The notes: generated by a model from the sequence alone, not told the origin. A stretch of DNA of 64,000 nt from Rhodanobacter fulvus Jip2 (GCF_000264315.1 NZ_AJXU01000054.1:1-64000), one strand, 5' to 3'. Counted from the stretch's first letter, positions 37,932 through 47,938 are shown. Translations and numbers: made by a program.

Positions 37932-39232
37932 TGGCCAACGTATTCACGAACATCGGCGACTGGGTCAACGAACGCGCACCAGGCATGGCGCCGATGTACC
38001 GCGCGCACATGACCGAATACTACGCGCCGAAGAACTTCAACCTCTGGTACTACTTCGGTTCGCTGGCCTTGCTGGTGCTGATCAATCAGATCGTCACCGG
38101 CATCTTCCTCACCATGAACTACAACCCGAGTGCGGCGGGAGCCTTCAACTCGGTCGAGTACATCATGCGTGACGTGGAGTGGGGCTGGCTGATCCGCTAC
38201 ATGCACTCCACCGGCGCCTCGCTGTTCTTCGTGGTGGTTTTCCTGCACATGTTCCGCGGCATCATGTACGGCTCGTACAAGAAGCCGCGCGAGCTGGTGT
38301 GGCTGCTCGGCATGCTGATCTTCCTGGTGCTGATGGCCGAAGCGTTCATGGGCTACGTGCTGCCGTGGGGCAACATGTCGTTCTGGGGCGCCAAGGTGAT
38401 CATCTCGCTGTTCGGCACCATCCCCTACATCGGCGACACGCTGGTGGAATGGATCATGGGCGACTTCCTGCCGGCCGACGCCACCTTGAACCGCTTCTTC
38501 GCGCTGCACGTGATCGCGTTGCCGATCGTGCTGCTGCTGCTGGTGGTGCTGCACATTGCCGCCCTGCACGAAGTGGGCTCCAACAACCCCGACGGCGTGG
38601 AGATCAAGAAGGGTCCCAAGGGCAACCGCTGGGATGCGCTGAAGCCGGCCGACGGCATTCCGTTCCATCCGTACTACACGGTGAAGGATCTGGTCGGCGT
38701 GGGCTTCTTCCTGATGATCGCCGCGTTCATCATCTTCTTCGCACCGACGTTTGGCGGCTGGTTCCTGGAACACGACAATTTCATCCCGGCGAACAACCTG
38801 GCGACGCCGTCGCACATCAAGCCGGTGTGGTACTTCACCCCGTTCTACGCGATCGTGCGAATGATCCCGTCGTTCCTCGGCTCGGCCGTGTGGGGTGTGA
38901 TCGCGATGTTCGGTTCGATCGGCGTGCTGTTCGCGATGCCATGGCTGGATCGCGGCAAGGTCAAGTCGATCCGTTACCGCGGCACCGGCTTCAAGGTGGG
39001 CCTGGGCCTGTTCGTGCTGTCGTTCTTCATGCTGGGCGCGGTCGGTGCGGGCATCACCGCCGAGGTGATGCCGGTCTGGTTCGGCGACATCGACGTGACG
39101 TTCTGGGAGAACCTGTTCGGTCGCGTGATGACGATTGTCTACTTCGGCTTCTTCGCTTTCCTTTGGGCTTACACATATTTCGGCTGGGAAAAAACCAAGC
39201 CGGTTCCGGAACGGGTGACCACGCATGACTAA
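37931..39232 (+). CDS. petB: Cytochrome bc1 complex cytochrome b subunit
   Basis: 433 residues, a full-length cytochrome b with about eight or nine membrane helices. The heme-ligand histidines lie in the helix around RYMHSTGASLFFVVVFLHMFR and in the later FALHVIALPIVLLLLVVLHI helix. The Qo-site PEWY-type motif appears as KPVWYFTPFYA, where the usual Pro-Glu-Trp-Tyr is P-V-W-Y. It overlaps petC by 8 nt. Confidence 0.97.
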   Translation: MANVFTNIGDWVNERAPGMAPMYRAHMTEYYAPKNFNLWYYFGSLALLVLINQIVTGIFLTMNYNPSAAGAFNSVEYIMRDVEWGWLIRYMHSTGASLFFVVVFLHMFRGIMYGSYKKPRELVWLLGMLIFLVLMAEAFMGYVLPWGNMSFWGAKVIISLFGTIPYIGDTLVEWIMGDFLPADATLNRFFALHVIALPIVLLLLVVLHIAALHEVGSNNPDGVEIKKGPKGNRWDALKPADGIPFHPYYTVKDLVGVGFFLMIAAFIIFFAPTFGGWFLEHDNFIPANNLATPSHIKPVWYFTPFYAIVRMIPSFLGSAVWGVIAMFGSIGVLFAMPWLDRGKVKSIRYRGTGFKVGLGLFVLSFFMLGAVGAGITAEVMPVWFGDIDVTFWENLFGRVMTIVYFGFFAFLWAYTYFGWEKTKPVPERVTTHD

Positions 39233-39986
39233 GCGGCAGCTGCTAATGAAGCGATACATCTTCCCGGTGGCGTTGGCGCTCAGTCTGTTCGTCGGCAGCA
39301 TGTCGGTGCAGGCGTCCGAAGAAGGCGGCCTGCCGCCGGCCGGCACCAACGTGCACGACCAGGCGTCGCTGCAGCGCGGAGCCAAGCTGTACTTCAACTA
39401 TTGCGTGGGTTGCCACTCGTTGAAGTACATGCGCTACGAGCGGATCGCGGCCGATCTGGGCTTGTCCGAACAGGAAGTGATGCAGAACCTCAACTTCACC
39501 GGTGCCAAGTTCGGTGAACCGGTGATCTCGCACATGCCCGAGGCCTCGGCCGCGGCGTGGTTCGGCAAGGCACCGCCGGATCTGTCGCTGGAAGTGCGCG
39601 CCAAGGGTGCTGATTGGGTCAACGCCTACCTCAACTCGTTCTACCTGGACCCGAGTCGTCCGGTGGGCTGGAACAACACCGTGTTCCCGAACGCCTCGAT
39701 GCCGTTCCCGCTGTGGGAGCTGCAGGGTCTGCAAACGGCGGAAATGAAGCCGGCCAAGCCCGGTGAAGATGCGCAGGTGGAGAAGCTGGTGCTGTCGCAT
39801 CCGGGCAAACTGACCCCGGCGCAGTTCCAGCAGGCCACCCGCGATCTGACCAGCTTCCTGGAATACGCGTCCGAACCGGCCGCGCTCGAACGCCATGCCT
39901 ATGGCGTCTGGGTGCTGCTGTTCCTGGCCTTCTTTACCTTGCTGGCATACATGCTGAAGAAGGAATACTGGAAAGACGTCCACTGA
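39225..39986 (+). CDS. petC: Cytochrome bc1 complex cytochrome c1 subunit
   Basis: 253 residues. A signal peptide (about 9-30) precedes the heme motif C60-V-G-C-H64 (NYCVGCHSLKYMRY). A C-terminal membrane anchor (about 228-246, WVLLFLAFFTLLAYML) holds it in the inner membrane. It passes electrons from the Rieske protein to soluble cytochromes c. Start ATG 39225 overlaps petB; ATG 39246 is an alternative. Confidence 0.96.
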   Translation: MTKRQLLMKRYIFPVALALSLFVGSMSVQASEEGGLPPAGTNVHDQASLQRGAKLYFNYCVGCHSLKYMRYERIAADLGLSEQEVMQNLNFTGAKFGEPVISHMPEASAAAWFGKAPPDLSLEVRAKGADWVNAYLNSFYLDPSRPVGWNNTVFPNASMPFPLWELQGLQTAEMKPAKPGEDAQVEKLVLSHPGKLTPAQFQQATRDLTSFLEYASEPAALERHAYGVWVLLFLAFFTLLAYMLKKEYWKDVH

Positions 39987-40005
39987 AACGGGTGAGATCA
40001 CCCTG

Positions 40006-40037
40006 CGAAAGCGGCGGCCGACCAGCCGCCGCCTTCG
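40006..40037 (+). terminator. Hairpin after petC
   Basis: Stem CGAA-GCGGCGG / CCGCCGC-TTCG (with one A/C mismatch position) around an 8-nt loop, about 20 nt after petC and before sspA. No T-run follows, so partial termination or mRNA stabilisation between the bc1 genes and sspA is the likely role. Confidence 0.4.
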
Positions 40038-40059
40038 TGTCGACGAAGGGGATTGGTGC

Positions 40060-40695
40060 ATGGTTCAAAGCGCGCGCTCACGTAACGTACTCACCTTGTA
40101 TACCCTGGCCGATGACATTCAGTGTCACCGGGCACGACTGGTTCTGGCAGCCAAGGGCGTCAGCTACGAACGCGTGATCGTGGACCGCGACAAGGCGTCG
40201 GCGGAACTGGTGGAGCTCAACCCCTACGGCACGACGCCGACGCTGGTTGATCGCGACCTGGTTCTCTATGACACCAGCGTGGTGTGCGAATACCTGGACG
40301 AGCGTTACCCACATCCGCCCCTGATGCCGATCGATCCGCTTTCGCGCGCCAGGCTTCGTGTGGCTGCGGTGCGTATCGAAAAAGACTGGCTGACGGAAGT
40401 GGACGTGATCCGTGCTGGTGGTCGGCCCGCGGATGCCGCGCGCAAGCGGCTGCGGCAGAACCTGCTTTCCACGGTGCCACTGTTCAAGGCATCGCGCTTC
40501 TTCCTCAACCCCGAGATGAGCCTGGTGGATTGCCTGGTGGCCCCGGTGATCTGGCGGTTGCCGTCGCTGGACGTCCACCTTGGCAAGGAAGGGCGGCCGA
40601 TCGTCGATTACGGCGAGCGTCTGTTCCATAGCCAGGGCTTCGAGCGCAGTCTTACCGAGGACGAAAAAAACATGCGGCTGGAAACGGTGCGTTGA
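40060..40695 (+). CDS. sspA: Stringent starvation protein A (GST-fold RNA polymerase-associated protein)
   Basis: 211 residues with an N-terminal thioredoxin-like part (about 10-85, YTLADDIQCHRARLVLAAKGV) and a helical C-terminal GST domain. The NPYGTTPTLVDRDLVLYDTSVVCEYLDERYPHPPL block is typical of SspA. E. coli SspA binds RNA polymerase and is needed for acid tolerance and for phage P1 late transcription. Its place directly after petABC and before sspB is conserved in many proteobacteria. Confidence 0.92.
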   Translation: MVQSARSRNVLTLYTLADDIQCHRARLVLAAKGVSYERVIVDRDKASAELVELNPYGTTPTLVDRDLVLYDTSVVCEYLDERYPHPPLMPIDPLSRARLRVAAVRIEKDWLTEVDVIRAGGRPADAARKRLRQNLLSTVPLFKASRFFLNPEMSLVDCLVAPVIWRLPSLDVHLGKEGRPIVDYGERLFHSQGFERSLTEDEKNMRLETVR

Positions 40696-40915
40696 AACCG
40701 GCTGCGGCCGTCTTGACGTCATTTTTCCGCCCGCTGCCGCAGGGTGTCCCACGCTGACGGTACGGACGACAGCTGACAAGCTGCCAACGCGATCCGTTTG
40801 TGGATGTCCAGCTGTTCGCCCGCCGGCATGCTGGTCCGCCCGCAACATCGACTTTCATTTGGCCCCTGGCCTTGAGGCATCACCCCCGCAGATGAGCACC
40901 GACGAGTCCCCCGCG

Positions 40916-41341
40916 ATGAGTTCCAATCGCCCGTATTTGCTGCGGGCGATCTACGACTGGATCAGCGACAACAACCTCACCCCGTACGTGCTGGTGGACG
41001 CCGGCGTGGAAGGGGTCAGGGTGCCGCCCCAGGTCATCAAGAACGGGCAGGTCGTACTCAATCTCGCCATGCGTGCCGTCGCCAACCTCGACCTGGGCAA
41101 CGACTGGATCAGCTTCCAGGCGCGCTTCTCGGGTGTCAGCCAGTCGATCCACATACCGGTTCGTGCGGTGCTGGCGTTGTATGCCCAGGAGAACGGGCAA
41201 GGCATGATGTTCCCGGCCGAAGAAGAGGGCGACATGCCTCCGCCGACCACGCCACCCGACGACGACAAGACGTCCGCCAGCCCCGCTGCACCCGCCGAGG
41301 CAGCGCCAAAGCGCGGCGCGCATCTGCGCGTCGTCAAATAG
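40916..41341 (+). CDS. sspB: ClpXP protease specificity-enhancing factor SspB
   Basis: 141 residues from ATG 40916; ATG 40892 would add eight residues. The substrate-binding domain begins RPYLLRAIYDWISDNNLTPYVLVD, close to E. coli SspB, which tethers ssrA-tagged proteins to ClpX. A long flexible acidic/Pro-rich linker follows, and the extreme C-terminus HLRVVK matches the ClpX-docking XB motif. 220 nt without a recognisable gene separate it from sspA. Confidence 0.93.
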   Translation: MSSNRPYLLRAIYDWISDNNLTPYVLVDAGVEGVRVPPQVIKNGQVVLNLAMRAVANLDLGNDWISFQARFSGVSQSIHIPVRAVLALYAQENGQGMMFPAEEEGDMPPPTTPPDDDKTSASPAAPAEAAPKRGAHLRVVK

Positions 41342-41368
41342 CCATCAGGTAGCGCCTAAACGCGGGAA

Positions 41369-41785
41369 TCAGTGCAGGCGTTGGTCGGCCCGGCGCGGAC
41401 GCAGCGGGATCACGTTGTCGGATGTCTGGTGGTTTGCGCCTGTCGCGCCGGCGATGGCAACCGGAGACACGGGCAGGTCTGGCGTAGGCAAGCTCAGTGC
41501 GCTGATCGCTGTGCCTAGCATCCACATGTGCGCGGATTTGCGATCGTCGCCTTCAAGGCTGACTTCGAACCCGTAGCAGCGCTCGATCCTGCCCCGGCCG
41601 GGGCTGCCGCGATGCAGTCGCAAGGCACGCAGCCCGACGGTTTCATCCAGCAGCTGCAGCCCATGTTGCAAGCACAAGCGACGCGCCTCGCGTACGGCAT
41701 GTTCCCGCGCCGCGCTGATTTTCAGCCACAGGCCGACAGCGGCACCAAGCGACAGCAGCAACAGCAGGTCTGAAAGATTGCTCAT
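41369..41785 (-). CDS. DUF3301 family membrane-associated protein
   Basis: 138 residues from ATG 41785. One N-terminal hydrophobic helix (LSDLLLLLSLGAAVGLWL) is followed by AAREHAVREARRLCLQHGLQLLDETVGLRALRL and a YGFEVSLEGDDR block, which together match DUF3301. The C-terminal third is low-complexity. Function is unknown. It lies between the converging sspB and the co-oriented nadC. Confidence 0.75.
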   Translation of the reverse strand: MSNLSDLLLLLSLGAAVGLWLKISAAREHAVREARRLCLQHGLQLLDETVGLRALRLHRGSPGRGRIERCYGFEVSLEGDDRKSAHMWMLGTAISALSLPTPDLPVSPVAIAGATGANHQTSDNVIPLRPRRADQRLH

Positions 41786-41902
41786 GCCGTCAGTGTGTGG
41801 GCCGCCGCTACCGTGTGCAAGCGATCGCAGGCACATCGTTCGATCCGCGATGCGGTCGACGACGGGCGATTCACCCGTTCGGGAAGTTGGCGCGCCGAGC
41901 CG

Positions 41903-42760
41903 TCAGCTCAATTGCAGGCGCAGGGAGAAATCCACCGCGTGGACATGCTTGGTCAGCGCACCCACGGAAATGAAATCCACGCCGGTGCGCGCGATGGCGC
42001 CGATCGTCTGCAGGTCGACGTTGCCCGAAGCTTCCAGTGGCACGCGGCCGGCCGTGATCCGCACCGCTTCGGCCATGTGTGGCAGGTCGAAGTTGTCCAG
42101 CATGATGCGGTCCACATCCGTCTCCAGCGCCAGTGCCAGCTCGGCCAGCGTTTCCACCTCGACCTCCAGCGGCAGATCGGGGTGCTTTTGCCTCGCCGTC
42201 TGCACCGCCGCGGCGAGGCTGCCCGTCGCGATGATGTGGTTTTCCTTGATCAGGATGGCATCGTACAAACCCATCCGCTGGTTGTGGCCGCCGCCGCAAC
42301 GCACCGCGTATTTTTGCGCCAGGCGCAGCCCCGGTACGGTTTTGCGGGTGTCGAGGATGCGCGCGGCGGTGCCGGCGATGGCCTCGACATGGGACGAGGT
42401 AATGGTGGCGGTGCCGGACAGCAGTTGCAGGAAATTCAGCGCCGAACGCTCCGCAGTCACCAATGCCCGGGCTTGGCCGGAAAGGCGGCAGATCACGGCA
42501 CCAGCCGTAGCCCGTTGCCCGTCCTGGAGCAGCCATTCGATATGGACCGAGGGATCCAGCCGCTGGAAGCAGGCATCGAACCATGCGCTTCCGGCCAATA
42601 CCGCATCGTCACGGCAGGTGAGTTCGGCGCGCCCGTGGGCGTCGGCGCCGAGCAGGTCCGCGGTTGCGTCGCCTGCGCCGATGTCCTCGGCGAAGGCGCG
42701 TTCGATGTCGTTGCTGATCTGGGCGGGCGAAGGGGTCGAAAGAGGCGTGCCGGAGTTCAT
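41903..42760 (-). CDS. nadC: Nicotinate-nucleotide pyrophosphorylase (carboxylating)
   Basis: 285 residues from ATG 42760. NadC turns quinolinate and PRPP into nicotinate mononucleotide with loss of CO2 in de novo NAD synthesis. Family blocks FLQLLSGTAT, ILDTRKTVPGLRLAQKYAVRCGGGHNQR and MLDNF are present with the PRPP/quinolinate-binding Arg, Lys and His residues. The start overlaps the stop of the DUF1631 gene (ATGA). nadA and nadB are not in the window. Confidence 0.96.
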   Translation of the reverse strand: MNSGTPLSTPSPAQISNDIERAFAEDIGAGDATADLLGADAHGRAELTCRDDAVLAGSAWFDACFQRLDPSVHIEWLLQDGQRATAGAVICRLSGQARALVTAERSALNFLQLLSGTATITSSHVEAIAGTAARILDTRKTVPGLRLAQKYAVRCGGGHNQRMGLYDAILIKENHIIATGSLAAAVQTARQKHPDLPLEVEVETLAELALALETDVDRIMLDNFDLPHMAEAVRITAGRVPLEASGNVDLQTIGAIARTGVDFISVGALTKHVHAVDFSLRLQLS

Positions 42761-45021
42761 TCTTCTTCTGTGGCAGGGGACGGATGGCTGAGGCGGTCCA
42801 CGATGGCGCTCATGGCTCGCTCGAACAGCGCGTTGGCGGCCAGTACGCGCGCCTTGCCCTGCTTCAACAGGGTGGCCAGCTCCCGTGGCGCGTAATCCGC
42901 CACCTTCAGCCCGCGCCGATTCACGAACAGATAGCGCCCGGTCATCGGGCTGATCCACGACAGCTTGGCCCGCGTGCAGGAGTCATCGGCGAGCGAGAGT
43001 TCCAGCCAGGTACCCGACTGGAGCGCTTCCACCTGGCGATACTCGGGGCTGTCCGTGGTGATGTCGGGGGAGGCGAAGCCGAGATTGTCGTCGTCGAAAT
43101 CCGGCGCAGCCTGAACCAGCGGCTGGATGCTGTCGGGGATAGGCAGTGCGGATTCGTCCTCCGCCGGTGGCGCGGCGGAAGGATTTATCTCGCCCAGTTG
43201 CTGGCGGTAGTAGGTATGCAACTGGCCCAGCAGCCGCTCGATATCCGGCTCCTGGAAAGCGACATTGGCCAGGCCGTGACGCAGCGCCCGCTCGATGCCG
43301 GGCAACATCTGCCGAAGCGCCTGCCGGGCTTCAGGGGTTTGGGCGGGACGGCTGCTGGCGATGAACTCATTGACGAAATGCAGCGCCACCTTGAACTCGG
43401 TCGAGTCATCGCCGTGGCGCAACAGCAGCAGCACCATGTGGTTGGCCCACGCGCGAGCGAGCACGCCATGGATCAACGGCGGCAATTCATTCGTGCCGAT
43501 TCGCTCGACGATTTCCCGGGCGGCGCGACGACGTGCGTACTCCAGTTTTTCGCGGCCGCGAGTGGATTCGGCCACGCGCAGCTCGGCCAGATCTGCGCGT
43601 TTCATGCTCAGTTCCTGGAACTGCTGCAGATCGGTCAGGAGCCGGTCGAAAATGCCCATGTCGTCATCGAATTCGTGCAGTAGCTGTTCGACGATGGACT
43701 TGACCTTCTCGTGCAGGCGCCGGTCGCGGTCGGATTCGTCGGACCAGCCCTTCGCCTGTTCCGCCAGACCGTCGAGCAGGCGCCGTGCCGGATGCTGGCG
43801 ATGCGCGAAGAGCTTGCGATCGATGATGGCCGCTTTCAGATAGGGAATCTGCAGTCGAGCCAGGAGTACCTGCATCTCCGGTGGCAGGTTGCGGTCTTCC
43901 AGGATGAACTCGAACAACATGCCCACCAGGTCGATGGTGTCCTCGTCGATCGAGGCAACCTGTCCCGGCCGCGCACCACGCAAGGCACCGATCTGGCGCA
44001 GCAGTTGCTCCTTCAGCGCGGTGACCTCGTGACTGAGGTTGGCGCTGGACAGGCCGGCGGCCGATGGCTGCACGTCGGTGGTGGCTATCTGGTTCTGCAG
44101 CACGCTGAGTGCGCCCAGCAATTCGTTCACCGAGGGCAATGGGCCGCCGGAATAATTGCTCGTCCCGCTATCGCCGCTTTCACCGGGATGGCCGCGACGT
44201 GCGTTGAACAGGGCATGCAAGGTTTGCAGCAGGTCGCCGGGAATATCGCCCGATTCCTCGCTGGCCGCACCGTGGCGCTCGCTATTTGCCGACGAGGCGG
44301 CCGCCGTACCGGACGGCTGGCGAGCCACATGGGGACGCAGCTGGGGCAGTACACCAGCGCGAATAAGTTCCGCGTTGATCGCCTGATACAACTCCTCGAG
44401 TGCCGACAATACATAGCGGTCGAACAGCTTGTAGATAATCAGTTTCACGCGCATGTCGGCACTGAGTTCGTGCAATGCCGTGCGGAATGCCTGGGACAGG
44501 ATCGCGGGCGCGACGGGGTTGTTGCTGTCGTCGATCTTGTGGCCGCCGCAAATGACCGACAGGCGATGATTGACGGCGAACAGATCGCGGGACATGCGCG
44601 ATTCGTTCTTGCCGATCATGCTGGTGATCGCCAGCGATTCCTCCAGTTCGTTGTCGGCAACCAGCGACAACTCCACCACGCCGGTGGGGGCGGGGGAATG
44701 CGTTGCCGACGGCCGGCGGCTGGCCAGTTCGCCCAATTCACGCCCGATGGTGGACAGGAACAACCGCTCCACCGTCGCCCGACGCTTGCGCACATCGCGC
44801 ATGCCGTCGAAGTAGTGCATCTGGGCCGCATTGTTCTCGGCCTTTTCGGCCAGGTCGAATAATGCGTCGTCCACATGTTCGAACACGTTGCCGACCCACT
44901 GCTGCAGCAAACGATTGGCAATGGTGCGAACCGTTGCAAGCAATTCACCGACGCGCTCGCTGGAAGGATCCATGCGCTGGTTCAAATTGACGATTTTTGA
45001 TGAGTCACTGGCTTCGTTCAT
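42757..45021 (-). CDS. DUF1631 family protein with a PilZ-like C-terminal part
   Basis: 754 residues from ATG 45021; a GTG two codons upstream is possible. The length and segments such as LYKLFDRYVLSALEELYQAINAEL-type helices and RQVEALQSGTWLELSLADD match DUF1631. Most of the protein is predicted helical and cytoplasmic. The last 110 residues (TWLELSLADDSCTRAKLSWISPMTGRYLFVNRRG) resemble a PilZ-type beta barrel, though the c-di-GMP RxxxR/DxSxxG motifs are not obvious. Function is not established. It is coupled to nadC by overlap. Confidence 0.75.
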   Translation of the reverse strand: MNEASDSSKIVNLNQRMDPSSERVGELLATVRTIANRLLQQWVGNVFEHVDDALFDLAEKAENNAAQMHYFDGMRDVRKRRATVERLFLSTIGRELGELASRRPSATHSPAPTGVVELSLVADNELEESLAITSMIGKNESRMSRDLFAVNHRLSVICGGHKIDDSNNPVAPAILSQAFRTALHELSADMRVKLIIYKLFDRYVLSALEELYQAINAELIRAGVLPQLRPHVARQPSGTAAASSANSERHGAASEESGDIPGDLLQTLHALFNARRGHPGESGDSGTSNYSGGPLPSVNELLGALSVLQNQIATTDVQPSAAGLSSANLSHEVTALKEQLLRQIGALRGARPGQVASIDEDTIDLVGMLFEFILEDRNLPPEMQVLLARLQIPYLKAAIIDRKLFAHRQHPARRLLDGLAEQAKGWSDESDRDRRLHEKVKSIVEQLLHEFDDDMGIFDRLLTDLQQFQELSMKRADLAELRVAESTRGREKLEYARRRAAREIVERIGTNELPPLIHGVLARAWANHMVLLLLRHGDDSTEFKVALHFVNEFIASSRPAQTPEARQALRQMLPGIERALRHGLANVAFQEPDIERLLGQLHTYYRQQLGEINPSAAPPAEDESALPIPDSIQPLVQAAPDFDDDNLGFASPDITTDSPEYRQVEALQSGTWLELSLADDSCTRAKLSWISPMTGRYLFVNRRGLKVADYAPRELATLLKQGKARVLAANALFERAMSAIVDRLSHPSPATEEE

Positions 45022-45173
45022 AGCCACGCCCCCGGAGCGTCATCAGTCATGCAGTGCCGTCCGGGCGAACCGGTCGGAATGCCACAATAAGCCAAAGCGA
45101 GCCCGCATGTCATGCCTGGCGCACATTATCAATGATCCGGTCGGCCCAATGGCCCCAGGGCATTTACTCGTTT

Positions 45174-45446
45174 TCAGGATGCCGCCGGAAAATCCGTCAG
45201 TTGCAGCGTACCAATACCTTCTTCCGGGAGCATGACAGGAATGCCGTCGTCGACCCGGTAGATGACCTTCCGGTCCGTGGTGATCAGGCCTTCCGCGATG
45301 GGTTGGCGCACGCGGGCGTGCGCCACGGTATCGACGGATCCGGCGCTGATGGCCGCATTCAGGGCGTCGAGTTCGTGCTTGCCCAGGGGCCGCACCGGTG
45401 TCTTGCTGACCGGGCAGCACAGGATGTCGAGTAAGCGCTTGTCCAT
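45174..45446 (-). CDS. Trm112-like (UPF0434) protein
   Basis: 90 residues beginning MDKRLLDILCCPVSKTPVRPL. The short Trm112 fold is recognised from this start and from the central IYRVDDGIPVMLPEE motif. Members often lack one or more zinc cysteines, as here (CPVSKTP in place of CPxCxxx). Eukaryotic Trm112 activates methyltransferases; the bacterial role is unclear. Often found near kdsB, which is not present here. Confidence 0.85.
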   Translation of the reverse strand: MDKRLLDILCCPVSKTPVRPLGKHELDALNAAISAGSVDTVAHARVRQPIAEGLITTDRKVIYRVDDGIPVMLPEEGIGTLQLTDFPAAS

Positions 45447-45513
45447 GATGATTTATGCGGGATGCCGGAGCTGCGGAAAGCCCGTACAATAGCGGTTTTT
45501 GGACGGCCGAACC

Positions 45514-46017
45514 ATGACAGCAGCAATCAGGGCGCCGCGCGTTGGCGTGGTGATGGGGTCACGTTCGGACTGGGAAACGATGCAGCACGCGGCCGATGTG
45601 CTGACCGAACTGGGCGTGTCGCACGAGGTGCAGGTGGTCTCCGCGCACCGCACACCTGACTTGTTGTTTCAATATGCCGAACAGGCTGCCGGCCGGGGCA
45701 TCCAGGTGGTGATCGCCGGGGCCGGCGGCGCGGCGCATCTGCCCGGCATGCTGGCGGCCAAGACGCGGCTGCCGGTGTTCGGCGTGCCGGTGCAGTCCAA
45801 GGCGCTCAACGGCATGGATTCACTGCTCTCCATCGCCCAGATGCCGGCCGGCATCCCGGTGGGGACGCTGGCCATCGGGCGCGCTGGCGCCGTCAATGCC
45901 GGGTTGCTGGCGGCCGCGGTGCTGGCCTTGCATGACGGCGACCTGGCCAAGGCGCTGGATGCGTGGCGCAGCCGCCAGACGCAAGCGGTGATCGATCAGC
46001 CGGACCCCCGCCAGTGA
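45514..46017 (+). CDS. purE: N5-carboxyaminoimidazole ribonucleotide mutase
   Basis: 167 residues from ATG 45514; a TTG at 45499 is in frame but poorly supported. PurE moves the carboxyl group of N5-CAIR to give CAIR in purine synthesis. The class I signature [20 protein letters not shown] (active-site His) and [11 protein letters not shown] are intact. A TACAAT -10-like box lies at 45485-45490. It overlaps purK by 4 nt. Confidence 0.97.
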   Translation: MTAAIRAPRVGVVMGSRSDWETMQHAADVLTELGVSHEVQVVSAHRTPDLLFQYAEQAAGRGIQVVIAGAGGAAHLPGMLAAKTRLPVFGVPVQSKALNGMDSLLSIAQMPAGIPVGTLAIGRAGAVNAGLLAAAVLALHDGDLAKALDAWRSRQTQAVIDQPDPRQ

Positions 46018-47171
46018 CCGCGGATCGGCAGCCCGTGTTGGGCATTCTTGGCGGTGGTCAACTGGCCCGCATGCTGGCGCTTGCCGCTGCGCCGCTGGGC
46101 GTGAAGACCCTGGTCGTGGACGGTGTTGCCGATGCCTGCGCCGGTCAGGTGGCGCCGCTGTTGGTGGCCGACTGGACCGATTACGCCGCGCTGGAAGCGT
46201 TTGCGTCGAAAGTCGACGTGGTCACCTTCGATTTCGAGAATGTGCCCGCGGAAACCGCGCATTGGCTGGCCGAGCGGGTCGCCGTGTTCCCCGCGCCGCA
46301 GGCCTTGGCCGTCGCGCAGGATCGCCTGGCCGAAAAGACCATGTTTCGCGACTGTGGCCTGCAGACGGCCGCGTTCATGGCGGTGGATACCCGCGAGATG
46401 CTGGATCAGGCGCTGGCCACGATCGGCACGCCGGCCATTCTCAAGACGCGTCGGCTGGGTTACGACGGCAAGGGACAGTTCCGCCTGCATTCGATCGCCG
46501 ATGCGGATGCCGCATGGGCATCGCTGGGCGCGGCCGCCGCGCGGCATGGCCTGATCCTGGAAGCCTTCGTACCGTTCCAGCGCGAGTTGTCGGTGATCGC
46601 GGTGCGCGGTCGCAACGGTGATTTCAACACCTGGCCACTGACTCGCAACTGGCATACCGATGGCGTGCTCAGCATGAGCCTGGCGCCGGCGCCGGACATC
46701 GATCAGCTGCAGGGCCGGGCCACCGAGCTGGCGCGCACGCTGGCCGAGCGACTGGGGTATGTCGGCGTTTTCGCGCTGGAACTGTTCGTGAAAGACGGCG
46801 AGTTGCTGGGCAACGAGATGGCGCCGCGCGTGCACAACTCCGGCCACTGGACGATCGAAGGCGCACACACCAGCCAGTTCGAGAACCATGTTCGTGCCGT
46901 CCTCGGCATGCCGTTGGGCAATGGCGAGGCGCGCGGCGTATCGGCGATGTTCAACTGGATCGGTGACCTGCCCGATCCCGCACCCGTATTGCGCACGGTG
47001 GATGCGCACTGGCATGACTACGGCAAGCAGGCACGGCCGGGTCGCAAGGTGGGCCATGCCACGCTTTGCGCGCCCACGTCCGCCGCCCTGGCTGATCGCC
47101 TGGCTGATGTCGCCACGACACTGGACCGCCTGCCGCAAGCGCAGCCGGCGCTGGATGCGCTGACCCGATAA
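46014..47171 (+). CDS. purK: N5-carboxyaminoimidazole ribonucleotide synthase
   Basis: 385 residues from GTG 46014, inside the purE stop (GTGA overlap). PurK is an ATP-grasp enzyme that makes N5-CAIR from AIR, bicarbonate and ATP and hands it to PurE. The N-terminal [17 protein letters not shown] and the ATP-grasp block [32 protein letters not shown] are conserved. The coupling with purE is standard. A strong terminator shared with sodB follows. Confidence 0.97.
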   Translation: MTADRQPVLGILGGGQLARMLALAAAPLGVKTLVVDGVADACAGQVAPLLVADWTDYAALEAFASKVDVVTFDFENVPAETAHWLAERVAVFPAPQALAVAQDRLAEKTMFRDCGLQTAAFMAVDTREMLDQALATIGTPAILKTRRLGYDGKGQFRLHSIADADAAWASLGAAAARHGLILEAFVPFQRELSVIAVRGRNGDFNTWPLTRNWHTDGVLSMSLAPAPDIDQLQGRATELARTLAERLGYVGVFALELFVKDGELLGNEMAPRVHNSGHWTIEGAHTSQFENHVRAVLGMPLGNGEARGVSAMFNWIGDLPDPAPVLRTVDAHWHDYGKQARPGRKVGHATLCAPTSAALADRLADVATTLDRLPQAQPALDALTR

Positions 47172-47201
47172 GCGCCATCGCGAGCACCGCGCCGACCCAT
47201 G

Positions 47202-47232
47202 AAAAAACGGAGCCATGACGGCTCCGTTTTTT
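47202..47232. terminator. Bidirectional intrinsic terminator between purK and sodB
   Basis: A 13-bp stem AAAAAACGGAGCC (47202-47214) / GGCTCCGTTTTTT (47220-47232), loop ATGAC, gives T-runs in both directions for these convergent genes. Confidence 0.92.
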
Positions 47233-47250
47233 TTGTCGCTGACCGGAAAA

Positions 47251-47829
47251 TCAGGCGAGGTTCTTCGCCGCGAAATCCCAGTTCACCAGATTCCAGAACG
47301 CTTCCAGGTACTTCGGACGGGCGTTGCGGTAGTCGATGTAATACGCGTGCTCCCACACGTCGGTGGTGAACAGCGGCTTGTCGGTGCCGGTGATCGGGGT
47401 GGCGGCGTTGGACGTGTTGACGATGCCCAGCGAGCCATCCTGGCGCTGCACCAGCCAGGTCCAGCCCGAGCCGAAGTTGCCGGCGGCGGATTTGCTGAAC
47501 TCTTCCTTGAATTTCTCGACCGAACCGAACGCCTTGTTGATCGCGTCGGCCAGCTTGCCGGTCGGCTCGCCGCCGCCGTTGGGCTTCATCGAGTTCCAGT
47601 AGAACGTGTGGTTCCAGGTTTGCGCCGCGTTGTTGAACACGCCGCCGGACGACTTCTTGATGATGTCCTCGAGCGAAGCGTTGGCAAACTCGGTGCCTTC
47701 GATCAGTTTGTTCAGGTTGGTGACATAGGCCTGATGATGCTTGCCGTAGTGGAACTCCAGCGTTTCGGCCGAGATATGGGGCTCGAGGGCGCTTTTTTCG
47801 TACGGGAGGGGAGGAAGTTCAATGGCCAT
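47251..47829 (-). CDS. sodB: Superoxide dismutase (Fe type)
   Basis: 192 residues from ATG 47829. Metal ligands are His27, His74, Asp157 and His161. The AAQ70[11 protein letters not shown] block with glutamine at this position favours iron over manganese. It converts superoxide to peroxide and oxygen in the cytoplasm. It is divergent from grxD, with 109 nt between the starts. Confidence 0.96.
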   Translation of the reverse strand: MAIELPPLPYEKSALEPHISAETLEFHYGKHHQAYVTNLNKLIEGTEFANASLEDIIKKSSGGVFNNAAQTWNHTFYWNSMKPNGGGEPTGKLADAINKAFGSVEKFKEEFSKSAAGNFGSGWTWLVQRQDGSLGIVNTSNAATPITGTDKPLFTTDVWEHAYYIDYRNARPKYLEAFWNLVNWDFAAKNLA

Positions 47830-47938
47830 GATTGGCTCCTTGGCGATGGCGGAGGAAGCGCGACCGGTCGCAACGGCCGGCCGCTGGGGGGCTGATACAA
47901 TGCCGGCCTGCATGCATTGTAAAGACGAACGTCGAACC

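Noticed and set aside
40696-40915. Small gene between sspA and sspB
   Set aside because: The sspB frame is open upstream through this region, but its translation is Pro/Arg-rich and unlike SspB, and no ribosome-binding site supports an earlier start.
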